From positions 1 to 6,111 of the forward strand of contig OMIJ01000130.1 in assembly GCA_900299065.1 (NCBI GenBank): DNA of 6,111 nucleotides. The letters are read 5' to 3'. The DNA comes from Hyphomicrobiales bacterium. GTDB taxonomy: Bacteria; Pseudomonadota; Alphaproteobacteria; Rhizobiales; Beijerinckiaceae. Of this stretch, positions 1-5,487 are shown in pieces. Each line of letters starts with the position of its first letter. Position 1 is the stretch's first letter. The position numbers and the translations under genes were made by a program. The notes below the pieces were generated by a model. It saw only the letters and a program-made list of their open reading frames with translations. It was not told the origin of the DNA and searched no databases.

Positions 1-581
1 ATTACGATGGTGGGGCGGGGCCTGGCAAAATCGTTGTCATTCAGGGGCCGGGCCAGCAGGGTCTTGGCGGGGTGATTGCAGCCAAGACGGCCGGCGCAGA
101 AATGATCATCGTCACCGGCCTGTCACGCGATGAAAAGCGTTTCGAACTCGCAAAAGCGCTCGGCGCAGACCATACCATTGCTGTGGATCAGGAAGATCTG
201 GCTGTAGCTGTTGCGCGTCTAACCGGCGGACATATGGCCGACATCGTTCTTGATACCAGCGGCCTTGGGCCGAAAAATCTTAACCCTTCGCTCTATCTCT
301 TGCGCAAGCGCGGCACGCTTCTGGTGGTCTCGCGCGCCGGCATGGCTGAAAAGTTTGATGCCGAGCGCATGATTATTTATCAGCTCACCGTCAAGGGGCT
401 TCGCGGCCACAGCTATAATGCGGTAGAAACGGCGCTGCGATTGATGGCGAGCAAACGTCTGCCTTTGCATTTAATGTCGACGCACTTGCTCGGCCTCAAA
501 GATGTCGATGATGCTCTGCATATGGTTGGCGGACAGACCACAGAAAGACCGATTCATATTTCGATTGATCCCTGGAAGTGA
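1..581 (+). CDS. Zinc-type medium-chain dehydrogenase/reductase (MDR), C-terminal part, 5' truncated
   Basis: The reading frame is open from base 3 to the TGA at 579-581. That gives 192 visible residues of a protein whose start lies before the window. Visible residues 14-23 (QGPGQQGLGG) are the glycine-rich turn of a Rossmann fold as found in zinc-binding alcohol dehydrogenase-like MDR enzymes. It is followed by the alternating helix and strand pattern that ends in ADIVLDTSG (79-87), another typical MDR segment. The protein therefore probably oxidises or reduces an alcohol or carbonyl substrate with NAD(P)H in the cytoplasm. The catalytic zinc-ligand domain lies upstream and cannot be checked, so the substrate is unknown. 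A GTG at 72 is not the real start, because the glycine motif lies before it in the same frame. The stop is one base from the next start, which suggests cotranscription with the unknown gene and the MFS transporter that follow. Confidence 0.85.
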   Translation, partial: YDGGAGPGKIVVIQGPGQQGLGGVIAAKTAGAEMIIVTGLSRDEKRFELAKALGADHTIAVDQEDLAVAVARLTGGHMADIVLDTSGLGPKNLNPSLYLLRKRGTLLVVSRAGMAEKFDAERMIIYQLTVKGLRGHSYNAVETALRLMASKRLPLHLMSTHLLGLKDVDDALHMVGGQTTERPIHISIDPWK

Positions 582-582
582 T

Positions 583-1032
583 ATGGGCGTCCTGCGCATC
601 CAGCCCAATGAGGAAGATCAGATCAGCTCCTGTTCCTGCTGTGCTGGCATGCCGGGTGTGCGTGGTTTTGTTTACGAGGATGAAGAAGCGCTGGCCGTCT
701 ATTTTGCCGAGCCAAGCGGCATGATCAATTTTCCAATGTTACGGCTTGGCCTTGTGGTTGGTCGATGGGAAGGAAATACTCTGGCCAGTGATCGTGTCGC
801 ACTGGCCTTCTCTTGCCGACCCGGACCTCTGCTCGAATGGATCGATCCCTATTTGCCAACCTTTCCAGAATTGGCTTTTCTGGGCGAAAAGCTTATGGGC
901 GATAAGGCCAGCCAGCATGCACTGGCAGAGAAATTTCAGACCATCGCCAAAGCTATCATTGAGGATGATCCTCGTCTGGAGGAAATGCGCACTAATAAAA
1001 AGCCCCGCCATCGTGTCTTCAAAGCCGATTGA
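583..1032 (+). CDS. Uncharacterised 149-residue protein with a Cys-Ser-Cys-Cys cluster
   Basis: I do not recognise a named family. The ATG at 583 was chosen because GGAAG (574-578) sits four bases upstream and the upstream gene stops at 581. A longer in-frame start at 502 would overlap the dehydrogenase by about 80 bases. The protein has no signal peptide or membrane helix. Residues 17-20 are CSCC, which could bind a metal or be redox active, and a fourth cysteine lies far away at residue 78. Residues 27-45 (RGFVYEDEEALAVYFAEP) and 53-61 look like paired beta strands. Residues 110-136 look helical and charged, and the C-terminus is basic (NKKPRHRVFK). It probably belongs to the same operon as the dehydrogenase and the MFS transporter on either side. 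Reading frame, spacing and composition make it a likely real gene; function is unknown. Confidence 0.75.
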   Translation: MGVLRIQPNEEDQISSCSCCAGMPGVRGFVYEDEEALAVYFAEPSGMINFPMLRLGLVVGRWEGNTLASDRVALAFSCRPGPLLEWIDPYLPTFPELAFLGEKLMGDKASQHALAEKFQTIAKAIIEDDPRLEEMRTNKKPRHRVFKAD

Positions 1033-1034
1033 GC

Positions 1035-1042
1035 AAAGGGGG
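1035..1042 (+). promoter_or_regulatory. Strong ribosome binding site that fixes the MFS start
   Basis: The purine run AAAGGGGG lies seven bases before the GTG at 1050. It also overlaps the TTG at 1029 in the wrong direction, so it supports GTG 1050 and not TTG 1029 as the start of the transporter. It begins two bases after the stop of the preceding gene, which fits coupled translation. Confidence 0.6.
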
Positions 1043-1049
1043 CTTTGCC

Positions 1050-2249
1050 GTGACTTCTGCCTCATCAACCAGCGGTTATTATAATCGGCTTTATTATCCC
1101 TTCCTCATTCATGTCGTCATTCTGCAAGCCGTCATAGCGCTGGCGCGTGTGGCCACGACCTATCGATCTGTTGAGCTTGATCTGCCAGTTTTCTGGCTTG
1201 GCATTATCACCGGCAGTTTTGCTTTGCTGCCCGTCTTCCTAGCTGTGCCATTGGGCCGCTGGTTGGATCGGGGCCTAGATGCGCAAATCATTTGGCTTGG
1301 CACAACGGCCATTCTCACTGGCTGTGTGGCTTTATTGTTGCTGGCTCATTCTGTGCTGCCGATTTTGTTGGCGACCATTTTTATTGGCGTTGGCCATTTG
1401 TGCATTATGGCAGGCCATCAGACCTTCGCTATGCGCTGTGGCCCGCCGCAATTGCGCGATCATATCTTCGGCACTTATATGGTGGCGATTGCAATTGGTC
1501 AGGGCATGGGCCCGCTGTTTGTTTGGTGGATTGCGTCCGGACAGGCGGTCGCGCCCTCCGAGCCCTTATTTAAGCTCAGCATAGCCTCAAGTGCTCTGGC
1601 CTTGCTGTTGTGCGTGTTGCTGCCACCAGCCAAATCAGGTTCTGCGCGCACTCAGACTGGCCAGCGCGTGCCCGTCAAAAATTTGCTGGTGATCCATGGC
1701 TTCCTACCCACTATGTTTGCCAGTGTAATGACTGTGACGTCGCTGGATCTGCTCGTCGTCTATCTGCCGCTTTTGGGTCTTGAGAGGAATATAGATGCGG
1801 GTTTGATCGGCTCCCTGCTAGCTCTGCGCTCTCTGGCCTCGATGGTCTCGCGCATCTTCTTTGCCAGTCTTTTGGCCATATTGGGTCGCATGCCCTTGAT
1901 GATCACATCCTTACTGATTTCCGCTTTTGCTTTTTGTCTCTTGCTGGCCCCCGGGCCTGTCTGGCTGGTGGGACTATCAACCATTTTGATTGGTCTTGGT
2001 CTTGGCATTGCGGCAACGCTCTCGCTGTCGAGTGTCGTCGAACTTGCGCCCATAGAAGCCCGAGGTACTGCAGTGACATTGCGCATCACAGGCAATCGCA
2101 TTGGTCAGGTCACATTACCGGTTGTCGGCGGAGGACTCGCAGCCGCATTGGGTGCCGGCGGCATATTAGCGACAATCGGTGTTGCGATTGGGATGAGCGG
2201 CCTTGCGGTTTGGGTCAGCTATATGCGTCGGCAGCAGCGCCGAGAATAG
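1050..2249 (+). CDS. MFS transporter, complete
   Basis: This 399-residue inner-membrane protein has the length and about 12 hydrophobic helices of the major facilitator superfamily. It presumably moves a small molecule using an ion gradient. Approximate helices are at residues 15-37, 48-67, 80-99, 103-124, 138-162 and 176-193. A hydrophilic central loop (194-210) follows, then six more helices to about residue 392. The loop between helices 2 and 3 carries PLGRWLDRG (67-75), a good match to MFS motif A. A conserved-looking RGTAVTLRITGNRIGQ segment (339-354) lies before helix 11. GTG 1050 is preferred as start because of the AAAGGGGG upstream; TTG 1029 would add seven residues and overlap the previous gene. 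The basic tail RRQQRRE fits a cytoplasmic C-terminus. It follows the unknown protein by 17 bases and is probably in one operon with it and the dehydrogenase. The substrate cannot be read from the sequence; efflux is possible. Confidence 0.88.
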   Translation: MTSASSTSGYYNRLYYPFLIHVVILQAVIALARVATTYRSVELDLPVFWLGIITGSFALLPVFLAVPLGRWLDRGLDAQIIWLGTTAILTGCVALLLLAHSVLPILLATIFIGVGHLCIMAGHQTFAMRCGPPQLRDHIFGTYMVAIAIGQGMGPLFVWWIASGQAVAPSEPLFKLSIASSALALLLCVLLPPAKSGSARTQTGQRVPVKNLLVIHGFLPTMFASVMTVTSLDLLVVYLPLLGLERNIDAGLIGSLLALRSLASMVSRIFFASLLAILGRMPLMITSLLISAFAFCLLLAPGPVWLVGLSTILIGLGLGIAATLSLSSVVELAPIEARGTAVTLRITGNRIGQVTLPVVGGGLAAALGAGGILATIGVAIGMSGLAVWVSYMRRQQRRE

Positions 2250-2294
2250 AGCGTGAAGACAGTTAAGTCTGCAGATAAAGCTCTTTGGAAAAGA

Positions 2295-2370
2295 TGGCTC
2301 CCCGAGCTGGACTCGAACCAGCGACCATTCGATTAACAGTCGAATGCTCTACCAACTGAGCTATCGGGGA
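2295..2370 (-). tRNA. tRNA-Asn (anticodon GTT)
   Basis: The minus strand folds into a complete 76-base cloverleaf. The acceptor stem is TCCCCGA paired with TCGGGGA. The D arm is GCTC/GAGC, the anticodon stem TTCGA/TCGAA with loop CTGTTAA, and the T arm GCTGG-TTCGAGT-CCAGC. The anticodon GTT is at plus-strand positions 2335-2337 and reads Asn codons AAC and AAT. The discriminator base is G, as expected for bacterial tRNA-Asn, and the CCA end is encoded (2295-2297). The gene lies 45 bases after the converging MFS gene. I see no convincing terminator in that gap; the T-rich stretch TCTTTT follows the CCA directly. Confidence 0.97.
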
Positions 2371-2390
2371 ATAGGCCCTTCGGTGTAGGG

Positions 2391-2418
2391 CGTATAGCAG
2401 TGACGCGGCGCGTTGCAA
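2391..2418 (-). promoter_or_regulatory. Candidate promoter of tRNA-Asn
   Basis: On the minus strand a TTGCAA (plus 2413-2418) is followed after 16 bases by TATACG (plus 2391-2396). Each matches four of six consensus positions of the housekeeping sigma factor. Transcription would start near 2384, about 14 bases before the mature tRNA 5' end at 2370, a normal leader length. This was found by eye. Confidence 0.4.
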
Positions 2419-2431
2419 AGATAGTTTTTGG

Positions 2432-2444
2432 ATTTTGTCAAAAT
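2432..2444. repeat. 13-base perfect palindrome in the tRNA spacer
   Basis: ATTTTG and CAAAAT flank a single central T, giving a perfect 6-base inverted repeat in an AT-rich patch (about 2421-2450) between the two divergent tRNA genes. It sits about 14 bases upstream of the candidate tRNA-Asn -35 box. It could be a protein-binding site, or a chance result of local AT richness. Confidence 0.4.
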
Positions 2445-2469
2445 AGTTTGCCACAATCGGGGGTAATGC

Positions 2470-2498
2470 TTGCCCGCCGCCGTTCAGATTGCTATTGA
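2470..2498 (+). promoter_or_regulatory. Weak candidate promoter of tRNA-Cys
   Basis: TTGCCC (2470-2475) and TATTGA (2493-2498) are 17 bases apart. Transcription would start near 2505, about 24 bases before the tRNA. The match is poor, particularly in the -10 box. The TTGACC at 2495-2500 is a better -35 box in isolation, but it lies too close to the tRNA to have a -10 at normal spacing upstream of the gene. Confidence 0.25.
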
Positions 2499-2528
2499 CC
2501 TTCACCCGATCCTAACTGGATCGCCTGA

Positions 2529-2602
2529 GGCCTCGTGGCGGAGTGGCTACGCAGAGGACTGCAAATCCTTGTACGGGGGTTCGATTCCCTCCGAGGCCTC
2601 CA
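2529..2602 (+). tRNA. tRNA-Cys (anticodon GCA)
   Basis: A 74-base cloverleaf has acceptor stem GGCCTCG (2529-2535) paired with CGAGGCC (2592-2598). The T arm is GGGGG-TTCGATT-CCCTC, which contains a G-T pair. The anticodon stem is AGGAC-TGCAAAT-CCTT-like, with GCA at 2561-2563, reading Cys codons TGC and TGT. The discriminator is T (2599), the U73 that cysteinyl-tRNA synthetase uses as an identity base, and the CCA end is encoded (2600-2602). It diverges from tRNA-Asn across a 158-base spacer, so the two have separate promoters. Confidence 0.97.
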
Positions 2603-2919
2603 TAATATACTGATTTAATTGTACTTTAAGATTTGCTGGGCTGCTGCCCTGCTCGCTAGTCCTAATATTTGGTTTCAGCCACGTCAAAAAGACGGGGCTT
2701 CTGACAAGGCAGATCATAAATCAAGACCATTTGCGCCAGTCTGTGCACTCAGATGCTTCTCTCTCATGTCTCGTGGGATAGAAGATGCGCCTTAACTAAA
2801 ATGTCTACCAGATAGGGATCGGTTCAGTCAGGTGCAGGGAATCAGGGCAGCGACACAAGTCGTCCCGCCTCAGTCTCTAGCGCTGAAATGAGGAAGTATA
2901 TGTTAGATCCTCTACCTCT
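2603..2919. other. Gene-free spacer between tRNA-Cys and the end of accC
   Basis: These 317 bases contain no reading frame with a plausible start, ribosome binding site or recognisable product on either strand. The first 35 bases after tRNA-Cys are AT-rich. A small GGGC/GCCC hairpin (2638-2649), an imperfect hairpin (2677-2699) and a CGAC/GTCG hairpin (2851-2862) are the only structures I see. None is followed by a clear T run, so the ends of the tRNA-Cys and acc transcripts are not obvious. I found no copy of the tRNA-Cys 3' end here that would mark an integration site. Confidence 0.6.
2677..2699 (+). terminator. Imperfect hairpin, possible transcript end
   Basis: AGCCACGTC (2677-2685) pairs with GACGGGGCT (2691-2699) around an AAAAA loop. 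Eight of nine positions pair, with one A-G mismatch. It lies about 75 bases after tRNA-Cys and is followed only by TTCTGA, not a real T run. On the minus strand it lies about 220 bases beyond the accC stop and has no T tract either. It is the best stem in the spacer but a poor intrinsic terminator. Confidence 0.25.
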
Positions 2920-4275
2920 CTACTCCTGATCCATGCCGCCAGTGGCCAGAAATTTCTCAAGCCAATGAATGTCGTAAATGCCGTTCTGAATATCGGCATT
3001 GCGAACCAAAGTACGGAACAAGGGCAGGGTTGTTTCAATGCCATCGACAATGAACTCATCAAGGGTGCGACGAAGGCGCATCAACGCTTCATTGCGATTG
3101 CGGCCATGCACAATCAACTTGCCCACAAGGGAGTCATAATGCGGTGGGATAGAATAGCCTTGATAGACAGCCGAATCGACACGCACGCCAAGGCCACCCG
3201 GAGGATGATAATAAGAAATACGCCCAGGTGAAGGTCGGAAATTGGCGGGGTTTTCAGCATTTACGCGGCATTCAATCGCATGACCATTCAAATTCACATC
3301 CGATTGTTCAATCGTTAAAGGCGAGCCAGCCGCAATTTTGATTTGCTCATTGACCAGATCAATGCCGGTAATCATTTCAGTGACAGGATGCTCGACCTGA
3401 ATGCGCGTATTCATTTCGATGAAATAGAATTTGCCATTCTCGTATAAAAACTCGACTGTGCCCACGCCAATATATTTTAACTCGCGCATGGCTTTTGCGA
3501 CAATCTCACCAATCTCGAGGCGTTGCTCAATGTTGAGCGCAGGCGAGGGGCCTTCTTCCCAAACCTTTTGATGTCGGCGCTGCAAGGAGCAATCACGTTC
3601 GCCCAGATGTATCGCGCGGCCCTGACCATCGCCGAGCACTTGAATTTCGATGTGGCGTGGCTTTTCGAGATATTTTTCAAGATAGACCGCATCATCACCA
3701 AAGGCAGCCTTGGCTTCGCTGCGTGCGGTTGACAGAGCGTGCGAGAGATCAGCTTCCGTCTTCGCCACTTTCATGCCGCGACCGCCGCCGCCAGCCGCGG
3801 CTTTGACGAGTACAGGAAAGCCAATCTCTCTGGCGACCTTGATCGCTTCCTGATCGTCTGTAATGCCGCCTTCCGAGCCCGGCACACAGGGAATGCCCAG
3901 ACGTTTTGCCGTTCGCTTGGCCTCGATCTTGTCGCCCATAATGCGAATATGCTCAGCCTTGGGGCCAATGAATGCAATATTATGTTCGGCGAGAATTTCA
4001 GCAAAGCGCGCATTCTCGGACAAAAAGCCATAGCCGGGATGAATCGCATCCGCGCCGGTGATTTCACAAGCTGCCAAAAGAGCAGGAATATTGAGATAGG
4101 AATCCCTGGCCGTTGGCGGGCCAATACACACGCTCTCATCAGCCAGCTTTACATGCATGGCATCAGCATCAGCGGTAGAATGCACAGCCACTGTGGCAAT
4201 ACCAAGTTCCTTGGCGGCACGCAGGATCCGCAAGGCGATCTCGCCACGGTTCGCTATGAGGATCTTTTCAAACAT
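2920..4275 (-). CDS. accC: Biotin carboxylase subunit of acetyl-CoA carboxylase
   Basis: AccC uses ATP and bicarbonate to carboxylate the biotin on AccB, the first half-reaction of malonyl-CoA synthesis in the cytoplasm. The protein has 451 residues, against 449 in E. coli, and starts at the ATG at 4275-4273 with the typical MFEKILIANRGEIALRI. Longer in-frame starts would run into accB. The ATP-grasp fold is complete: K116, K158, the glycine loop AAAGGGGRGMK (159-169), H208, K237, E275 and E287. The motif EMNTRIQVEH (287-296) carries N289, R291 and E295, and R337 lies in ECRVNAE. These align with the known ATP, bicarbonate and biotin site residues of the E. coli enzyme. C229 in RDCSLQRRHQK is also kept. 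There is no fused biotin-carrier domain, which excludes a pyruvate or acyl-CoA carboxylase alpha subunit. It follows accB by 22 bases, with a modest GGA ribosome binding site, and is probably cotranscribed with it. Confidence 0.97.
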   Translation of the reverse strand: MFEKILIANRGEIALRILRAAKELGIATVAVHSTADADAMHVKLADESVCIGPPTARDSYLNIPALLAACEITGADAIHPGYGFLSENARFAEILAEHNIAFIGPKAEHIRIMGDKIEAKRTAKRLGIPCVPGSEGGITDDQEAIKVAREIGFPVLVKAAAGGGGRGMKVAKTEADLSHALSTARSEAKAAFGDDAVYLEKYLEKPRHIEIQVLGDGQGRAIHLGERDCSLQRRHQKVWEEGPSPALNIEQRLEIGEIVAKAMRELKYIGVGTVEFLYENGKFYFIEMNTRIQVEHPVTEMITGIDLVNEQIKIAAGSPLTIEQSDVNLNGHAIECRVNAENPANFRPSPGRISYYHPPGGLGVRVDSAVYQGYSIPPHYDSLVGKLIVHGRNRNEALMRLRRTLDEFIVDGIETTLPLFRTLVRNADIQNGIYDIHWLEKFLATGGMDQE

Positions 4276-4297
4276 GAGCTGTTCCGTTGCCTTCGGG

Positions 4298-4888
4298 CTA
4301 TTCGATAATGGCGAGCACCTGTCCATATTCGACAGGCTGGCCATCTTCGACCATGAGGGCGGTGACTGTGCCAGAGCGCGGCGCGACAATTTCATTGAAG
4401 GTCTTCATCGCTTCAACGAGCAAAAGCTTGTCACCTGTTTTCACAACGCTGCCGATTTCGACAAAGGCCTTGTCATTGGGGCTGGGACGCAAATAGGCCG
4501 TGCCCACCATGGGAGATTTCACTGCGCCGGCATGATCGGCAGCGGCCGCCGCAGGGGCCGCGCTAAAGGCTTGGGCAGGGGCTGGCGCAGCAGGTGCGGG
4601 TGCAGCCACACTGGTTAGCATAGGGGCTGGTGCATGAAGGGCAGGCGCGGCATGTGCGGCCATCGCAGAATGACGGCTGATGCGAATGCGCAAATCATCA
4701 TGCTGCACTTCCACTTCGCCAAGACCCAGCCGATTGGCGATTTCACCAATCTGATCGATCAATGCAGGATCAATGCGCCCAGCTGGCGGGCGCGGCGGCT
4801 TATGAGCAGGAGCTGGCTTTTTCGCGCTTGGCGCTGATTTGGTGGATTTGGCCGTGCGAGAGGCTTTTTTAGCTGCGGGCTTTTTCAT
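4298..4888 (-). CDS. accB: Biotin carboxyl carrier protein of acetyl-CoA carboxylase, with basic N-terminal extension
   Basis: AccB carries the biotin that AccC carboxylates and that the AccA-AccD carboxyltransferase then discharges onto acetyl-CoA. The 196-residue protein has three parts. Residues 1-37 are a basic, Lys/Ala/Pro-rich extension. Residues 38-72 (IDPALIDQIGEIANRLGL, then DDLRIRISR) are the usual AccB N-terminal segment, followed by a long Ala/Pro linker (about 73-122). Residues 123-196 are the biotinyl domain with EAMKTFNEI, in which K162 is the biotinylated lysine. E. coli AccB has 156 residues, so most of the extra length is the N-terminal extension. The ATG at 4888 is preferred over the adjoining GTG at 4891, because AAGAG (4900-4896) is seven bases from the ATG and only four from the GTG. 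There is no in-frame ATG, GTG or TTG between codon 1 and IDPAL, so a shorter canonical start is not available. It lies 21 bases after aroQ and 22 before accC. Confidence 0.96.
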   Translation of the reverse strand: MKKPAAKKASRTAKSTKSAPSAKKPAPAHKPPRPPAGRIDPALIDQIGEIANRLGLGEVEVQHDDLRIRISRHSAMAAHAAPALHAPAPMLTSVAAPAPAAPAPAQAFSAAPAAAAADHAGAVKSPMVGTAYLRPSPNDKAFVEIGSVVKTGDKLLLVEAMKTFNEIVAPRSGTVTALMVEDGQPVEYGQVLAIIE

Positions 4889-4895
4889 CACAATG

Positions 4896-4900
4896 CTCTT
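4896..4900 (-). promoter_or_regulatory. Ribosome binding site of accB
   Basis: AAGAG on the minus strand lies between the aroQ stop (TAA at 4912-4910) and the accB start. The spacing favours the ATG at 4888 over the GTG at 4891 by three bases, a difference of one residue. Confidence 0.5.
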
Positions 4901-4909
4901 GAGGTTTGA

Positions 4910-5335
4910 TTAGGAGAGTAAGGCCTGCAAGGCCAGATCATAGGAAAGGGATCCAAATCCCAAAATGACGCCGCGGGCTGCAGCTGAAATATAGGAATGA
5001 TGCCGATAACTTTCGCGGGCGTGGACATTGGACAAATGCACTTCAATACACTCGGCCTTTGAGCCGCGAATGGCATCGAGCAAAGCAATCGACGTATGCG
5101 TCAGCGCCCCGGCATTTAGAATGATGGGAATGCCTGCGCGTCCCGCTTCTTGAACCCAGTCTACGAGATCGCCTTCATGATTGGATTGACGAAAGACCAA
5201 TTCAACATTCTGCGCTTTGGCCTTGTCCCTCAGACGCGCCTCAATGTCCGTCAAAGTCTCATGCCCATAGGTCTCCGGCTCGCGGGTGCCGAGCAAGTTC
5301 AGATTCGGGCCGTTGAGGACATGGATCTGTTTCAT
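4910..5335 (-). CDS. aroQ: 3-dehydroquinate dehydratase, type II
   Basis: AroQ removes water from 3-dehydroquinate to give 3-dehydroshikimate, the third step of the shikimate pathway to aromatic amino acids. The 141-residue length fits the small dodecameric type II enzymes (about 140-150 residues). The start at the ATG at 5335-5333 gives MKQIHVLNGPNLNLLGTREP, the standard N-terminus. An in-frame ATG 13 codons upstream (5374) would add an unusual tail without a ribosome binding site. Expected active-site residues are visible: R18 and Y23 in the flexible lid (GTREPETYG), N74 and H80 (NAGALTHTS), H100 in EVHLSNVHARE, and R111 in YRHHSY. It is the first gene of the minus-strand cluster and ends 21 bases before accB. 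This order is common in alphaproteobacteria and probably means that aromatic and fatty acid synthesis genes share a transcript. Confidence 0.96.
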   Translation of the reverse strand: MKQIHVLNGPNLNLLGTREPETYGHETLTDIEARLRDKAKAQNVELVFRQSNHEGDLVDWVQEAGRAGIPIILNAGALTHTSIALLDAIRGSKAECIEVHLSNVHARESYRHHSYISAAARGVILGFGSLSYDLALQALLS

Positions 5336-5339
5336 GTTT

Positions 5340-5379
5340 CCATAAGACCGGCGACCGGACTCAGGCCCGGCCATAAGAC
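5340..5379. repeat. Pair of direct 9-mers in the aroQ/MFS divergent spacer
   Basis: CCATAAGAC occurs at 5340-5348 and again at 5371-5379, 31 bases apart, which is about three helical turns, so both lie on the same DNA face. Read on the minus strand it is GTCTTATGG, and the copy nearer the gene provides the GG just before the aroQ start. Between them GACCGG is also doubled (5346-5351 and 5353-5358). This may be an operator, or coincidence in a short leader. I could not identify a convincing promoter for aroQ by eye. Confidence 0.35.
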
Positions 5380-5390
5380 GGCTTTTCTAT

Positions 5391-5420
5391 CCTTGTTGGC
5401 CCTCCGAGGAAAGGGCAAGG
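5391..5420. repeat. Imperfect inverted repeat upstream of aroQ
   Basis: CCTTG (5391-5395) pairs with CAAGG (5416-5420). Inside it CCCT (5400-5403) pairs with AGGG (5412-5415), leaving a one-sided TTGG bulge. A competing small stem CCTC/GAGG (5401-5404, 5406-5409) lies in the centre. It sits about 55-85 bases upstream of the aroQ start and 68-97 bases upstream of the divergent MFS start, so it could serve either direction as a binding site or leader hairpin. Confidence 0.3.
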
Positions 5421-5487
5421 GCGAGGCTTTCACCATTTCCGCGCCCGTTCAATGCGTGCTAAGGCGGGGATTGAGAGGGGTCTTCGC

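Noticed and set aside
1760..2101. 113-residue minus-strand frame inside the MFS gene
   Set aside because: The sense strand encodes conserved transmembrane helices; the antisense product is Arg/Ser-rich without recognisable features.
2250..2294. Terminator between the MFS gene and tRNA-Asn
   Set aside because: Only a 4-base AGAC/GTCT stem without a T run is visible, which is too weak to call.
2263..2505. 80-residue minus-strand frame covering tRNA-Asn
   Set aside because: The segment PIAQLVEHSTVNRMVAGSS is a translation of the tRNA itself, a common false gene call.
2529..2919. Possible integration site of a mobile element at tRNA-Cys
   Set aside because: I found no repeat of the tRNA 3' end, integrase or composition shift downstream; the acc cluster follows normally.
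3739..4308. 189-residue plus-strand frame opposite accC
   Set aside because: It is antisense to a complete accC with all catalytic residues, has no family resemblance, and is a shadow of codon bias.
4157..4618. Plus-strand frame opposite accB and the accC start
   Set aside because: It is antisense to two well-supported genes and has low-complexity Arg/Gly content, with no ribosome binding site evidence.
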